Positions 8,479 to 17,270 of a DNA stretch of 64,000 nucleotides are shown here, piece by piece; the first letter of the stretch is position 1; each line of letters starts with the position of its first letter. The translations under genes and the position numbers were made by a program. The notes beneath the pieces were generated by a model. That model was not told where the DNA came from. It did no database searches and was given only the letters and a program-made list of their open reading frames with translations. This stretch comes from Pirellulaceae bacterium (GTDB lineage: Bacteria; Planctomycetota; Planctomycetia; Pirellulales; Pirellulaceae). Location of the stretch: contig JANQLU010000143.1 in the NCBI GenBank assembly GCA_028280445.1, forward strand, positions 47,193 through 111,192, given 5' to 3'.

Positions 8479-9354
8479 TCAATCTGACTCGATGACATGT
8501 GACCATTTGAACTTGCCATCTTTTTTTGTAATCGTCACGACATATACTTTTGAAACCAATTCCTTGTTTTTCGTGTTTTTCTCTTGACACGCATATCGAT
8601 AGACAAACTTCACTTGCTGTCGAAACTTTTTTAGAACTGTTCTGTCCGGAATTCGTCGCCACAAATCTTTGTCTATTCCCATTGCTTTTCTGTCGTAAAT
8701 CGTTCCTGCACGGAAGTGGAACTCAGGTGCATATTGGTTTGGCTTCCAAGCTGTCCATTTCGTGTCCCATTTCTTATTTTTCAAATCGTACCTTTGTACT
8801 TTCTCTTGCCCGAGCCCAATTGCAGACGGGCCAATGATTTTCGTACCTTTTCGGACTTCGAACTTGAAAGTATGGCGTGCAACTAACAGCTTATTGCCCA
8901 CTGGCCGAACAGAGACGACAGGGTCCACCAGTTTTATGTTGTCTGGCGGCTGAATCGTGATTACTTTCTCACCAAACGAAGTCTTATTATTTTGGTCAAG
9001 AACTATCGCAAGAGCCTTTAGTTTGCCGGGTTGAGGAAGATCAAAAGTCGTGTGGGCACTTGATGCATATTTCCAAACATTGCCTTTGATCGCCGCTGGA
9101 ACATCGACATTGCAAGATAGCGAAAATCCATATGCGTATCTTGGTTTTCCTCCGGATGCTTCGGCTGTCAGGTCAACTTGATACCCAACGACCAGTGTTT
9201 CAGAAGTTGCAAACAACTTCACTGCAAGCGGATCACTTTCGCTTCCGCCAGGTCCACCTCCGCCGGTGGTTGTAGTTTGTCCAAGTGCACATTGTGAAAA
9301 CAGAAAAAGTATTGCGGCACAACAAGGCAAAACCACCGTATGAATCATTTTCAT
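8479..9354 (-). CDS. Exported protein of unknown function
   Basis: A signal peptide (MKMIHTVVLPCCAAILFLFS, cleavage near ALGQ) precedes a low-complexity Thr/Gly stretch (TTTTGGGGPGG). The next roughly 110 residues look like an Ig-type or PKD-like beta domain (LVVGYQVDLTAEASGGKPRY ... GKLKALAIVLDQNNKTSFGE). The C-terminal half is basic and ends with several short beta strands. It is the first gene of the two-gene operon with 7635-8435. It does not obviously resemble the first gene of the similar operon at 3255, so the two operons share only their second gene. Confidence 0.8.
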   Translation of the reverse strand: MKMIHTVVLPCCAAILFLFSQCALGQTTTTGGGGPGGSESDPLAVKLFATSETLVVGYQVDLTAEASGGKPRYAYGFSLSCNVDVPAAIKGNVWKYASSAHTTFDLPQPGKLKALAIVLDQNNKTSFGEKVITIQPPDNIKLVDPVVSVRPVGNKLLVARHTFKFEVRKGTKIIGPSAIGLGQEKVQRYDLKNKKWDTKWTAWKPNQYAPEFHFRAGTIYDRKAMGIDKDLWRRIPDRTVLKKFRQQVKFVYRYACQEKNTKNKELVSKVYVVTITKKDGKFKWSHVIESD

Positions 9355-9509
9355 CGGGCGTCTCTTTGGAGAAAGGAGAAATTGAAGGGATTTTTGAGAA
9401 GTGAAAGAGGAGATTAGAAATTGAAATCTATTCCGTCGTGTGTGTCAAGAAAATTCCTTTTCTTCGGAGGTTGTTGTCCACACGGTGGGCACCGATGTGG
9501 AGATTCATC

Positions 9510-10646
9510 TTACTGCCAACGCGTCAGCGTTACTTTCAGGTCTACAGTTTTTTCGCCGCGTTTGACTTTGACCTCGACTTGTTGACCGATGCTCTGTTTA
9601 GAAATCACTTTGGATAATGAATCAGTCGATGTGATTTTTGTGCCGTCATATTCGACGATAATATCGCCGACTTTGATGCCGCCTTTTTCGGCGCCGCTGC
9701 CGGCAACGACTGTGGAGATGCGACAAATGGTGGCGCTGTTGTTGTAACGGATTCCCAAAAAGCCGCCTTTGCGGACGTCGACCGTGACGCCTGGTAATTG
9801 TTTTTCCAGATCGGCTTTGTCGTCAGTACTGATCCGTGTGCCTACTAGTTTGATTTCAGTCAACGCACTGATTTCCTGCAAGTCTTGCGTAGCAGCAGTA
9901 CTGACTTTGTCCGAATACTGAACAATGATTCGTGACAATTTTTTCAGCTTTTTGAGTTTGTCGAATACTCGATCCGTCACAGGTGCGTCTTTGAACGCGA
10001 TCGATACAGCGTTGCAGTGCGATGGCAAAAGATCAACAACAGAATCGGAAAATTGTTTGCCGACAAACTCAATCGATTGATGATTCCGCAAGTAGCGAAT
10101 CCAGGTCAAATCTTTCGAATTGCCTTTCCATTTTTTGTCGAAGACCAAGGTTTTTAGTGGGTAGTAATACTTGGTGCCGATTTTTTCGTTGTCTTCTCGA
10201 ATCCAGACGCCTTTTTGCTCCAGGACCTTCAAAGCCTGGGTTTCTTTTTTGGCGAACAATTGAGTGACACATTTGTCCGCCATATTGGCAATGCGGTCGC
10301 TGGAATCGGAACTCAGTTTCAAAAGTGCTCGTTCAGCAACTGCCGAATCATTTTCGTTTTCCCGCATCCCGATGCTTTGAATGGTTTTGATGGCGCGAAT
10401 GCGAAAATCCAAATCTCCTTTGGGGATCGCAACCATCAGTTTTTCAACTGCCGCGGCACCCGATTCAATCAGCTCGTCCATCGCTTGGTGTCGTTCGATT
10501 GAACGATCAGCGCCCAATTTTCCAATCAACATGGCGACACGTGGAGCGTTGTCGGTACGGTTTTGTCCAAACAATCCGGAGCTCATGGCAGTGGTTGCCA
10601 TCAATCCGGCCGCAATCAGTGACGCCGATTTTATGAATTGAATCAT
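9510..10646 (-). CDS. Exported PDZ-domain protein with HEAT-like N-terminal part
   Basis: I chose ATG 10646 because it gives a signal peptide (MIQFIKSASLIAAGLMATTA); a longer frame from 10736 lacks one. Mature residues about 30-130 form helical, HEAT-like repeats (LIGKLGADRSIERHQAMDEL, LMVAIPKGDLDFRIRAIKTI). The middle part has leucine-rich, LRR-like strands (KKLKKLSRIIVQYSD). The last 85 residues are a PDZ domain (GGFLGIRYNN ... GGIKVGDIIVEYDGTKI). No protease domain is present, so it is probably a periplasmic binding or scaffold protein. Similar HEAT/LRR/PDZ mixtures are common in planctomycetes. Confidence 0.82.
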   Translation of the reverse strand: MIQFIKSASLIAAGLMATTAMSSGLFGQNRTDNAPRVAMLIGKLGADRSIERHQAMDELIESGAAAVEKLMVAIPKGDLDFRIRAIKTIQSIGMRENENDSAVAERALLKLSSDSSDRIANMADKCVTQLFAKKETQALKVLEQKGVWIREDNEKIGTKYYYPLKTLVFDKKWKGNSKDLTWIRYLRNHQSIEFVGKQFSDSVVDLLPSHCNAVSIAFKDAPVTDRVFDKLKKLKKLSRIIVQYSDKVSTAATQDLQEISALTEIKLVGTRISTDDKADLEKQLPGVTVDVRKGGFLGIRYNNSATICRISTVVAGSGAEKGGIKVGDIIVEYDGTKITSTDSLSKVISKQSIGQQVEVKVKRGEKTVDLKVTLTRWQ

Positions 10647-10921
10647 GAACTCACGCTGGATTTTTATCACTTTGCTATTTCTATTTATTTTATCAAACAC
10701 TGTTTTGCAGGCTCTTGTTTTTACCGAATGCCACACAATTTGATATCATTAGAAAAGTTTCAAAGATGATTCAATATTAATCAAACGATTCGCTGGCGGT
10801 TGCAATCGAAATCTTGCAAAAAGACAGTTCGACGGCGATTAACGAATCTCGTTTTGTTGGTATTCCATTGTAGATTATGCAAGCGTTAGGAGAGCGGGAC
10901 TTGGAGAGCGTGGGGTAAATC

Positions 10922-11400
10922 TTGGGCAATTTTCTTAGGTCGGTAAAACTAGACATTTTGATCGTCTTGAGTTGTGCCTGTTGTGTTATGGCAGGCGCCA
11001 ACGCGTATCTCATGCACTGGTTTAACGGAATTGAAAATTCCCAAACACGTTCTTCACATTCTGCGGTGGCAGGTCTAGCAGTCTGCTTCGGCGTCTATTC
11101 GGGAATTGTTGCCGCGATGCTCACTTTTGCGATTTCAACGCAAAAAATCCATCGTGCGGTACGAGGTTTTTGTTGGCCGGACCTGTATTGTCGATTGGGG
11201 CATTCTGGTTGGTTTGCCGTCGGCTCGAGGTTTGGCATCGTCCCACAATCAAAAACGAGTACATTTATGAACCCGCTTTTGTTGTCACGCCAACGTGGTT
11301 GTTTTGGTTGAGCGGTGCATTCGTTTTGCTTGTGATCACGTTTTGCCTGTTACAAGGTATTTGGTTTTTGTTCAAACAAAATACCCTGAGTGCAAAATGA
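10922..11400 (+). pseudogene. Frameshifted four-helix membrane protein
   Basis: Two overlapping frames together encode one plausible membrane protein. The first, from TTG 10922, has two hydrophobic helices (DILIVLSCACCVMAGANAYL and AVCFGVYSGIVAAMLTFAI), then RAVRGF. It then turns into poor sequence. The second frame continues from about 11167 as LLAGPVLSIGAFWLVCRRLE with a last helix (LFWLSGAFVLLVITFCLLQG) and stops at 11400. The switch lies at GGTTTTTGTTGG (11165-11176), where one extra T would restore a single frame. The cause may be a mutation, a sequencing error or, less likely, ribosomal slippage. No family was recognised. Confidence 0.6.
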
Positions 11401-11467
11401 AACGTGGTTGGGTAGTGTTTGTTAAGTACTTTAATTGAACGAAAAAACCGTGAGCGAATGTCCAAAT

Positions 11468-11490
11468 CACTGGCAGAGCCAGTGGCACCC
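11468..11490. repeat. Palindromic half-element, family E
   Basis: CACTGGCAGAGCCAGTG is itself palindromic and is followed by GCACCC. It matches the arms of the larger element at 39064-39160. Confidence 0.6.
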
Positions 11491-11611
11491 AACCTGTGTA
11501 ATCTCTATTGAAAACACTAACCTGTTGGGCAGCATACAATTACAAACTGCTATGAAGTTCATACACAAAACTTAAACACCCGCGACCAACAAAACCAACC
11601 AAAGATATTTC

Positions 11612-12457
11612 GTGATAATTGACGACTACCGCCTCATCGATCAAGCGAGTGGCAGAAAACTAGAAGCGTTTGGCAACATTATTCTGGATCGACCTGCACC
11701 GGCTGCTGATAGTCGTGATCGGGTAAGTGCAGTATGGAATTCGGCGGACGCCAAATTCACTCGGCAGATTGCCAATGAAGAATTCAAGCAGGAATTCTGG
11801 AGCCCGCCATTGCCTCCATGGCAAATACGCTTTCAAGGGTTGTCGTTGCAATTAAAACAAACTCCATTCGGTCACGTTGGATTGTTTCCCGAACACGCCA
11901 TTCACTGGCCCTGGTTTGAACAAATCGACAACTTGGCGGATAAACAAATCCTGCATCTATTTGCTTATACCGGTACGACATCGTTGAAACTTGCTCAACG
12001 CGGAGCACACGTCGTTCATCTCGATTCGTCGAAAAGTGTCGTCAATTGGGCTCGAAAAAATGCGCAGCTTTCTCAATTGGATCACAAACCAATTCGCTGG
12101 ATTGTCGAAGACGCATTGAAATTTGTAAATCGTGAAATCAAACGGGGCAACAAATATGATGGGTTTGTTGCCGACCCACCGTCTTACGGGCACGGACCCA
12201 ATCGCGAAGTTTGGAAGATCGAACAAAACATTGGCGAGTTGCTCGACGGTCTGCGTGAACTGTTGCCGGCCAGGCCAACGCTGGCGCTGCTGACATGCCA
12301 TTCACAGGACTACGATCACAATGCACTCTGGCGACTGTTGGCCGACCATTTCCCAGAATGTCGCCCAGCAATCGAACATGGCGAAATGAGTTTGAAATCG
12401 GAAACTAACAAGACGCTCAACTGTGGTTGGTTTGCCAGATTCGCCGATGACAACTAA
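11612..12457 (+). CDS. Class I SAM-dependent methyltransferase, RlmI/RlmK-like
   Basis: Likely a 23S rRNA (cytosine or guanine) methyltransferase of the COG1092 group. The SAM-binding motif I region is HLFAYTGTTSLKLAQRGAHV, followed by the acidic-loop segment HLDSSKSVVNWARKNA. The catalytic motif is DGFVADPPSYGHGP, the DPPxY-like signature of the group. TLALLTCHS follows at the position of a later motif. At 281 residues it lacks the N-terminal PUA domain of longer RlmI proteins, leaving a short N-terminal beta part. The start is GTG at 11612. The next gene, also an RNA methyltransferase, begins 6 nt after the stop, so the two probably form an RNA-modification operon. Confidence 0.85.
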   Translation: MIIDDYRLIDQASGRKLEAFGNIILDRPAPAADSRDRVSAVWNSADAKFTRQIANEEFKQEFWSPPLPPWQIRFQGLSLQLKQTPFGHVGLFPEHAIHWPWFEQIDNLADKQILHLFAYTGTTSLKLAQRGAHVVHLDSSKSVVNWARKNAQLSQLDHKPIRWIVEDALKFVNREIKRGNKYDGFVADPPSYGHGPNREVWKIEQNIGELLDGLRELLPARPTLALLTCHSQDYDHNALWRLLADHFPECRPAIEHGEMSLKSETNKTLNCGWFARFADDN

Positions 12458-12463
12458 GATTCA

Positions 12464-13333
12464 ATGCGGTCAGACGTTCTTGATTTCTTACTACCTCTAA
12501 CTTCCGTGCAACGCATCACAAGCCCACAAAATCAACGTATCAAAGACGCCGCGAGATTGACGACTTCGCGTGGTCGCAATGCTCAAGGTCGAATTGCTGT
12601 CTACGGCGTCCGGGAGTCCTTGCGTGCCTTGCAAAGCGATGCCAAACCAGTCGAAGCGATCGTTTGTAGCGAAATCACGAGTTCTGAAAATCTGGCCGAG
12701 GTTCAGGCCATCCAGAAACACAAACCCTTTGAAATTCTGGATCTGCCCCGCGATTTATTTAAAAAGACAACTTATGGCGATCGCACTGACGGTTTGATCA
12801 CCATTTTTGAGCGTCCCACAACCAAGCTTGGCTCGATCGAAAATACAGCCGAGTCGTTTCACGTCATTGTCGAATCGGTGGAAAAACCTGGAAACTTGGG
12901 CGCCATCGTCAGGACGGCGGATGCCGTTGGGGCGTCCAGTGTGATTGTTGCCGATCCGCTAACCGATTTTTTTCACCCAAATTCCATTCGTGCCAGCCTC
13001 GGCTGCGTTTTTGCGATGCCCAAAGCGGTGGCGACGGCCGAACAAGTGATCGATTGGCTGACTCAAAATCGCATCAAAACGATGATGGCGATTGTGGGCG
13101 CCCAAACACTGTACCATCAGGCCGACTATTCGGGAAACATTGCCATCGTCCTTGGAAACGAAGCTCAGGGACTTTCCCAACCATGGAATCTGTTGCTCGA
13201 AAAAACAGAGCTTAAAATAGACGGTATCCGGCTGCCAATGTGCGGATTGTCAGACAGTTTAAATGTATCGACGACTGCTGCAGTGTTGTGTTACGAAGCA
13301 CTCCGGCAACGCGGTTTAAACAACATGAATTAG
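12464..13333 (+). CDS. TrmH/SpoU family RNA 2'-O-methyltransferase
   Basis: The N-terminal substrate-binding part begins ITSPQNQRIKDAARL, typical of the family. The SPOUT catalytic domain carries the three motifs. Motif 1 is VIVESVEKPGNLGAIVRTAD (N and R catalytic region), motif 2 is IAIVLGNEAQGLS, and motif 3 is IRLPMCGLSDSLNVSTTAAV. Length and layout fit rRNA 2'-O-ribose methyltransferases such as RlmB-type enzymes; the exact target nucleotide cannot be told. The start is uncertain: ATG 12464 or GTG 12506 (just before QRITSPQN), and neither has a clear Shine-Dalgarno sequence. It follows the previous methyltransferase by 6 nt. Confidence 0.9.
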   Translation: MRSDVLDFLLPLTSVQRITSPQNQRIKDAARLTTSRGRNAQGRIAVYGVRESLRALQSDAKPVEAIVCSEITSSENLAEVQAIQKHKPFEILDLPRDLFKKTTYGDRTDGLITIFERPTTKLGSIENTAESFHVIVESVEKPGNLGAIVRTADAVGASSVIVADPLTDFFHPNSIRASLGCVFAMPKAVATAEQVIDWLTQNRIKTMMAIVGAQTLYHQADYSGNIAIVLGNEAQGLSQPWNLLLEKTELKIDGIRLPMCGLSDSLNVSTTAAVLCYEALRQRGLNNMN

Positions 13334-13360
13334 CAACATTTATCGAGGTTTTGTCCAAAC

Positions 13361-14035
13361 ATGGACGGCTTAATTTTCCTGATCATTTTGCTTCTCGGTG
13401 GTTTGATGACCATCATTGGGGCGATTGTGAATCATCTGCGTGATAAAAAACGTCGTGAGATTATGACGACGTTTGCCAATCAAATTGGATTGGATTATTT
13501 GCCGCAGGCGGATAGCAGTTTGTTACGGCGACTTGCCGGATTCAGAATATTTGCTTCGGGCCGCTCGAAAAAAGTCAAAAACCTGATTTATGGAGCCACC
13601 GACGAGGAAGCCATGTGCATCTTCGACTATCAGTACTCCGTTGGTTCCGGGAAAAACCAGACGATTCATCGTCAGACGATCATCTCGATTGAGTCGGCCA
13701 GTTTCACACTGCCGAATTTCGTCCTCAAACCGGGCGGAATTTTTTCAAAATCGAACAGCATCCCCGGCATGAAAACTGTTGAGTTCGATTTGTATCCCGA
13801 TTTTTCCAAACGCCAAATTTTGCAGGCGCGCGACGAAGAAGCGATTAAAAAAATCTTCGATGATCGCTTGATCCGCTATTTCGAGGAAAATCAATTTTGC
13901 GTCGAAGCGACGAACGGAAAAATGGTTTGTTACATTCCCAAACGATCATTTCGCCTGGAAGAAATCCGATACTTTATGGAAAAGGCGTTTGAGATTTATC
14001 GACGATTGGTCGAACGAGCCTTGGTTCCAAACTAG
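13361..14035 (+). CDS. Membrane-anchored protein of unknown function
   Basis: An N-terminal TM helix (MDGLIFLIILLLGGLMTIIG) is followed by a cytosolic domain of about 195 residues. That domain contains IGLDYLPQADSSLLRRLAGF, a beta-rich centre (MCIFDYQYSVGSGKNQ, IISIESASFTLPNFVLKPGG) and a helical end (IRYFMEKAFEIYRRL). The arrangement resembles small planctomycete and actinobacterial proteins with a TM helix and a beta domain that reads out a stored protein value, but no named family is certain. It is on the same strand as the methyltransferases, 27 nt downstream, and may share their transcript. Confidence 0.75.
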   Translation: MDGLIFLIILLLGGLMTIIGAIVNHLRDKKRREIMTTFANQIGLDYLPQADSSLLRRLAGFRIFASGRSKKVKNLIYGATDEEAMCIFDYQYSVGSGKNQTIHRQTIISIESASFTLPNFVLKPGGIFSKSNSIPGMKTVEFDLYPDFSKRQILQARDEEAIKKIFDDRLIRYFEENQFCVEATNGKMVCYIPKRSFRLEEIRYFMEKAFEIYRRLVERALVPN

Positions 14036-14081
14036 CAAGCGTTGACGGACCAGACGATCCGCAGCTGATTCTTTTCCAAAG

Positions 14082-15143
14082 CTATTGAAGATTGCGGCGA
14101 CGATAACGATCGCTGACGCGTTGCAGCAATTGTTTTTCCTCGTCATCCAGACTTTCCATGCCGCGCTTCGAAACCTTCTTCAAAATGACGTCGACGCGTC
14201 GTTCCTCTTCGGCCTCGATCTCACGCTCGATTTGCTCGCGAGCTTCCTGTTTTTCTTGCAACCACTGCGAAATAGAATCAGCATCGCCATACGGCATGTA
14301 CTCATTGTCGTCTTCGTAGTAATCGCCAAACTCATCATCCAGCTCTTCGACGAGCTCGTCCCACTCGTCATCTGAATTAGGCCGCGAGTACAAATAGTAA
14401 CCGTAGCGAGAACTAAACAGCAGTGTGACCCCGCCGGCGGCAAGCACCAGCCACGTGGGTTGTATCGGGCCGACATTGATGTCCCGTACCAGCCAACCGC
14501 ATACCAACATAATGACGCCAGCAGCATGACCAATGATCAACACGCCGGTTTCAATTTTTTCGCGATCGATAAAACTGTTCTTCGCGGTAATCGCAATGCG
14601 AATGAGAAAACTTGCGTCAAACGGGTGCGCCGGAATCATGTTGATCCAAAACAATTGAAAATTCACCCAGGTGACAATTTTTGCAACGGCTACTTCCCAT
14701 TTCGCATCCAGCCCGTGCGGACGTAACGGATTGACGATTTCACCGAGCTCAGCTTGCCCGGATTGGACAAGTAACACCATGCCACAAACTGCCACCATCA
14801 AATTCGCAAATGGACCGGCGATATAAACGATGGCTTGCGAGCGGCGTGTCATCGGCAATTCGATATTGGAGTCACCACCCCATGGGGCCAAAACGAGATG
14901 TTTGACGGCACCGCCGAGGTTATTGGTCGCAAACACGTGCGCCAATTCGTGAATCAAGATTGCGACGACCAAAGCGATCGACGTCGCAAGTGCTGTTCCG
15001 GGATGAATCGGAGTGCCCGAATTAACAACATGCCACTGCACGCCAAAGATCAGCAGGATAAACAGAACCAGGCACATGTGTAAACGTACCGGTACCCCGA
15101 ACCAGCGACCGATGTTTACACTCCAGGAATAATGATCTTTCAT
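14082..15143 (-). CDS. Site-2 protease family (M50) membrane metalloprotease with acidic tail
   Basis: Several TM helices surround the zinc motif HELAH (residues 65-69, in AILIHELAHVFATNNLGG). The second conserved element of the family, normally NLLPxxPLDGG, reads NMIPAHPFDAS here. It keeps Asp176 as the presumed third zinc ligand but loses the GG. After the last TM helix comes a roughly 110-residue cytosolic tail that is very acidic (DEWDELVEELDDEFGDYYED). It ends with the helix SLDDEEKQLLQRVSDRYRRR, a tail often seen on planctomycete rhomboid and M50 proteins. The substrate is unknown. The gene is convergent with 13361-14035. Confidence 0.85.
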   Translation of the reverse strand: MKDHYSWSVNIGRWFGVPVRLHMCLVLFILLIFGVQWHVVNSGTPIHPGTALATSIALVVAILIHELAHVFATNNLGGAVKHLVLAPWGGDSNIELPMTRRSQAIVYIAGPFANLMVAVCGMVLLVQSGQAELGEIVNPLRPHGLDAKWEVAVAKIVTWVNFQLFWINMIPAHPFDASFLIRIAITAKNSFIDREKIETGVLIIGHAAGVIMLVCGWLVRDINVGPIQPTWLVLAAGGVTLLFSSRYGYYLYSRPNSDDEWDELVEELDDEFGDYYEDDNEYMPYGDADSISQWLQEKQEAREQIEREIEAEEERRVDVILKKVSKRGMESLDDEEKQLLQRVSDRYRRRNLQ

Positions 15144-15361
15144 AAGCCTGTTTCAATTATTTGCAAACACAGCAATGTTTACATCTGGCCCAATTTTAGG
15201 CCTGTAATTCTATTTTATCAATCTTTCGAGGGCCGCCCCGTGAGAGAAACTTGCTGGGATTAACTTTTACCTAAAATGATTGTAACAACCGGCACATTTT
15301 TCGACGGAAATTCTCATTTTTTACCCGTCAATGACACTTTGCGAAGCTCAAATTCCAGGGA

Positions 15362-16378
15362 TCAAATCGTCCAGTTTGCCCGACTGGAGAGATACAAAAA
15401 TTTTTCGATCGAGTCATTACCAGAAAAATGAATCGGCCGCACAGCGGTATTGCGATGCCATTGGCGACAATTGGGAAACAAATGCTGATCGGCTGGCCAA
15501 TCCGTAAACGGCTGTTTCCCCATCACCTCGCAAAGTTTCTCGCTGCAAAGCGTGACGTTTCCTGCTCGCGGTGGAACGGGGCCCGCTTCGATTCGATAAC
15601 AGCCTTTTAATAGATCCGGATCGTATCCGCCAACAACGTTTACAACCTGCGCGATCTCGTACAAGCTGAGTTTGCGCGGCCCGCCAGCGTGAAACATACC
15701 ACATTCGTCGTTGTTGAGGAAAAACTGCATGACTTCGTTGAGGCACGCAACATAGGTCGGCGTACGTACCTCATCATAATAAAGCGTCGCAGGCAAATTC
15801 CTTTTGAAACGGGATGCAATCCAATCAACGGCTCCGGCATGTCCGTTAAAGCTGACACCCATCGGCAGCGAAATGCGTAACAGAGCCGTGCCGGGAAAAC
15901 GGCGAGTTACCATTTGCTCGGCTTGAACCATCGTCTTGCCATATACCGTCACAGGATCGGGTGCATCAGATTCCACATAATCGCCACAGCGGAATCCTGA
16001 AAACACCAGATCAATGGACAGAAACACCAATCGAATGTCGTCAGAGTTCCGCGACCGCTCCATCGCCGATAACAACGAATCGACGGCCACAACGTTGACA
16101 CGATTTGCCATGGCCGGGTCCAATTCGCAACTTTTTAGCGCGCAGCTGCCGCCGCAATGCAAAACGGACCGAAACCGGTACTGGTCAAACAATGCTGCAA
16201 CCTTGGCGTGATCTTCCAGATCGCAATCCAAAATCCCATCACCCGTCAAACGCCAATTGTTCGACGGCCGCATTCCAAAAACCTGGTTGGGGAAACGCTT
16301 GCGAAAATAAGCAAAAGCATTGTACCCGGCAACACCGGCAACTCCAGTAATCAACAGTGGAAGACGTTGGGCAAGCAT
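15362..16378 (-). CDS. Extended SDR, dTDP-4-dehydrorhamnose reductase-like (RmlD family)
   Basis: The NAD(P)-binding motif GVAGVAGYNAF follows PLLIT at the N-terminus. SVLHCGGSCALKSCELDP is the RmlD-type segment for substrate and cofactor contact. VFLSIDLVFSG and VYGKTMVQAEQMV supply the YxxxK catalytic pair, as in NAD-dependent sugar reductases. The C-terminal half (MFHAGGPRKLSLYEIAQVV) resembles substrate-binding parts of sugar epimerases/reductases. At 338 residues it is slightly long. The substrate is probably a nucleotide sugar, but there are no rml neighbours, so the exact reaction is open. Confidence 0.78.
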   Translation of the reverse strand: MLAQRLPLLITGVAGVAGYNAFAYFRKRFPNQVFGMRPSNNWRLTGDGILDCDLEDHAKVAALFDQYRFRSVLHCGGSCALKSCELDPAMANRVNVVAVDSLLSAMERSRNSDDIRLVFLSIDLVFSGFRCGDYVESDAPDPVTVYGKTMVQAEQMVTRRFPGTALLRISLPMGVSFNGHAGAVDWIASRFKRNLPATLYYDEVRTPTYVACLNEVMQFFLNNDECGMFHAGGPRKLSLYEIAQVVNVVGGYDPDLLKGCYRIEAGPVPPRAGNVTLCSEKLCEVMGKQPFTDWPADQHLFPNCRQWHRNTAVRPIHFSGNDSIEKFLYLSSRANWTI

Positions 16379-16471
16379 CGATTCAGATGGTTCGCACGAA
16401 TTGGGTTATCAAGCATCACAGACTACAATAGTTTGCGTTGTTGATCACCTCCCTCAGTCTGAATCATTGCT

Positions 16472-17158
16472 TTGATCGAATTCAAAATCAAAATTTGCGG
16501 GGTCACAAATCGCGCGGATGCCCTGAAAGCTGTGGAGTACGGCGCCGATGCAATCGGCCTGAATTTTTACGCCCGATCACTCCGCAGTGTCACCATCGAC
16601 CAGGCTGTGGAGATCGCCCAAGCTCTTCGGGAAACTTCGACCAAAATCGTCGGTGTCTTTGTGAATCACAACCCTGAGAAAATTTTGGAATTTGTTCGAG
16701 TTGTGAATCTCGACATCATTCAACTCCACGGAGATGAAACACCAGACGCCATCCAACAACTCAACGACCGACCGGTTATTCGAGCGATCCGTTGCGGTGA
16801 TTTAGACCAACAAAGAATTATTTCGCAGGTTCAGACCTGGACATCCGCAGGAGCGCAGGCAGTTCTCGTTGATTCATCTCCGGGAAAACCAAAGCCGGAC
16901 GAGTACGGCGGAACAGGTGAAACACTTTCCTGGGAAAAAATCGCCAATATTGAAAGGAAACAGCCCTTAATCCTAGCTGGTGGCCTCGATCCAACCAACG
17001 TTGCAACCGCCATCGAAACGGTTCGGCCCGATGCCGTCGATACCGCCAGCGGAGTCGAAAGTTTTCCCGGCAAAAAGGACGACGACTTGCTCAAGCGATT
17101 TATTGAGAATGCTCGTTCGGCGTTCCAAAAACCTGGCAATTCCTGGAAAACCCCCTGA
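16472..17158 (+). CDS. trpF: Phosphoribosylanthranilate isomerase
   Basis: TrpF converts N-(5-phosphoribosyl)anthranilate into CdRP, the third step of tryptophan synthesis. The TIM-barrel hallmarks are present: FKIKICGVTNRADAL with the catalytic Cys, YGADAIGLNFYARSLRSV, VGVFVN, LDIIQLHGDETP, AVLVDSS with the catalytic Asp, LILAGGLDPTNV and DAVDTASGVESFPGKKD. At 228 residues it has full length. The start is TTG at 16472, immediately before IEFKIKICG, and no nearby in-frame ATG fits better. There are no other trp genes in the window, so it is separate from a trp operon, as is often the case in this phylum. Confidence 0.95.
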   Translation: MIEFKIKICGVTNRADALKAVEYGADAIGLNFYARSLRSVTIDQAVEIAQALRETSTKIVGVFVNHNPEKILEFVRVVNLDIIQLHGDETPDAIQQLNDRPVIRAIRCGDLDQQRIISQVQTWTSAGAQAVLVDSSPGKPKPDEYGGTGETLSWEKIANIERKQPLILAGGLDPTNVATAIETVRPDAVDTASGVESFPGKKDDDLLKRFIENARSAFQKPGNSWKTP

Positions 17159-17270
17159 ACATTTTTACGTTACGAACATAGAATATCTTGCGGTTAAAAT
17201 TTCAACCATAACCTTCCAATCTGCAAAATCGCTTCGCTAAAAGCGACCTAATTTTCACAGGAGGCCACGA

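Noticed and set aside
17159..17270. Possible SAH riboswitch upstream of ahcY
   Set aside because: The 112-nt gap contains only a weak hairpin; the conserved SAH-riboswitch core sequences were not found.
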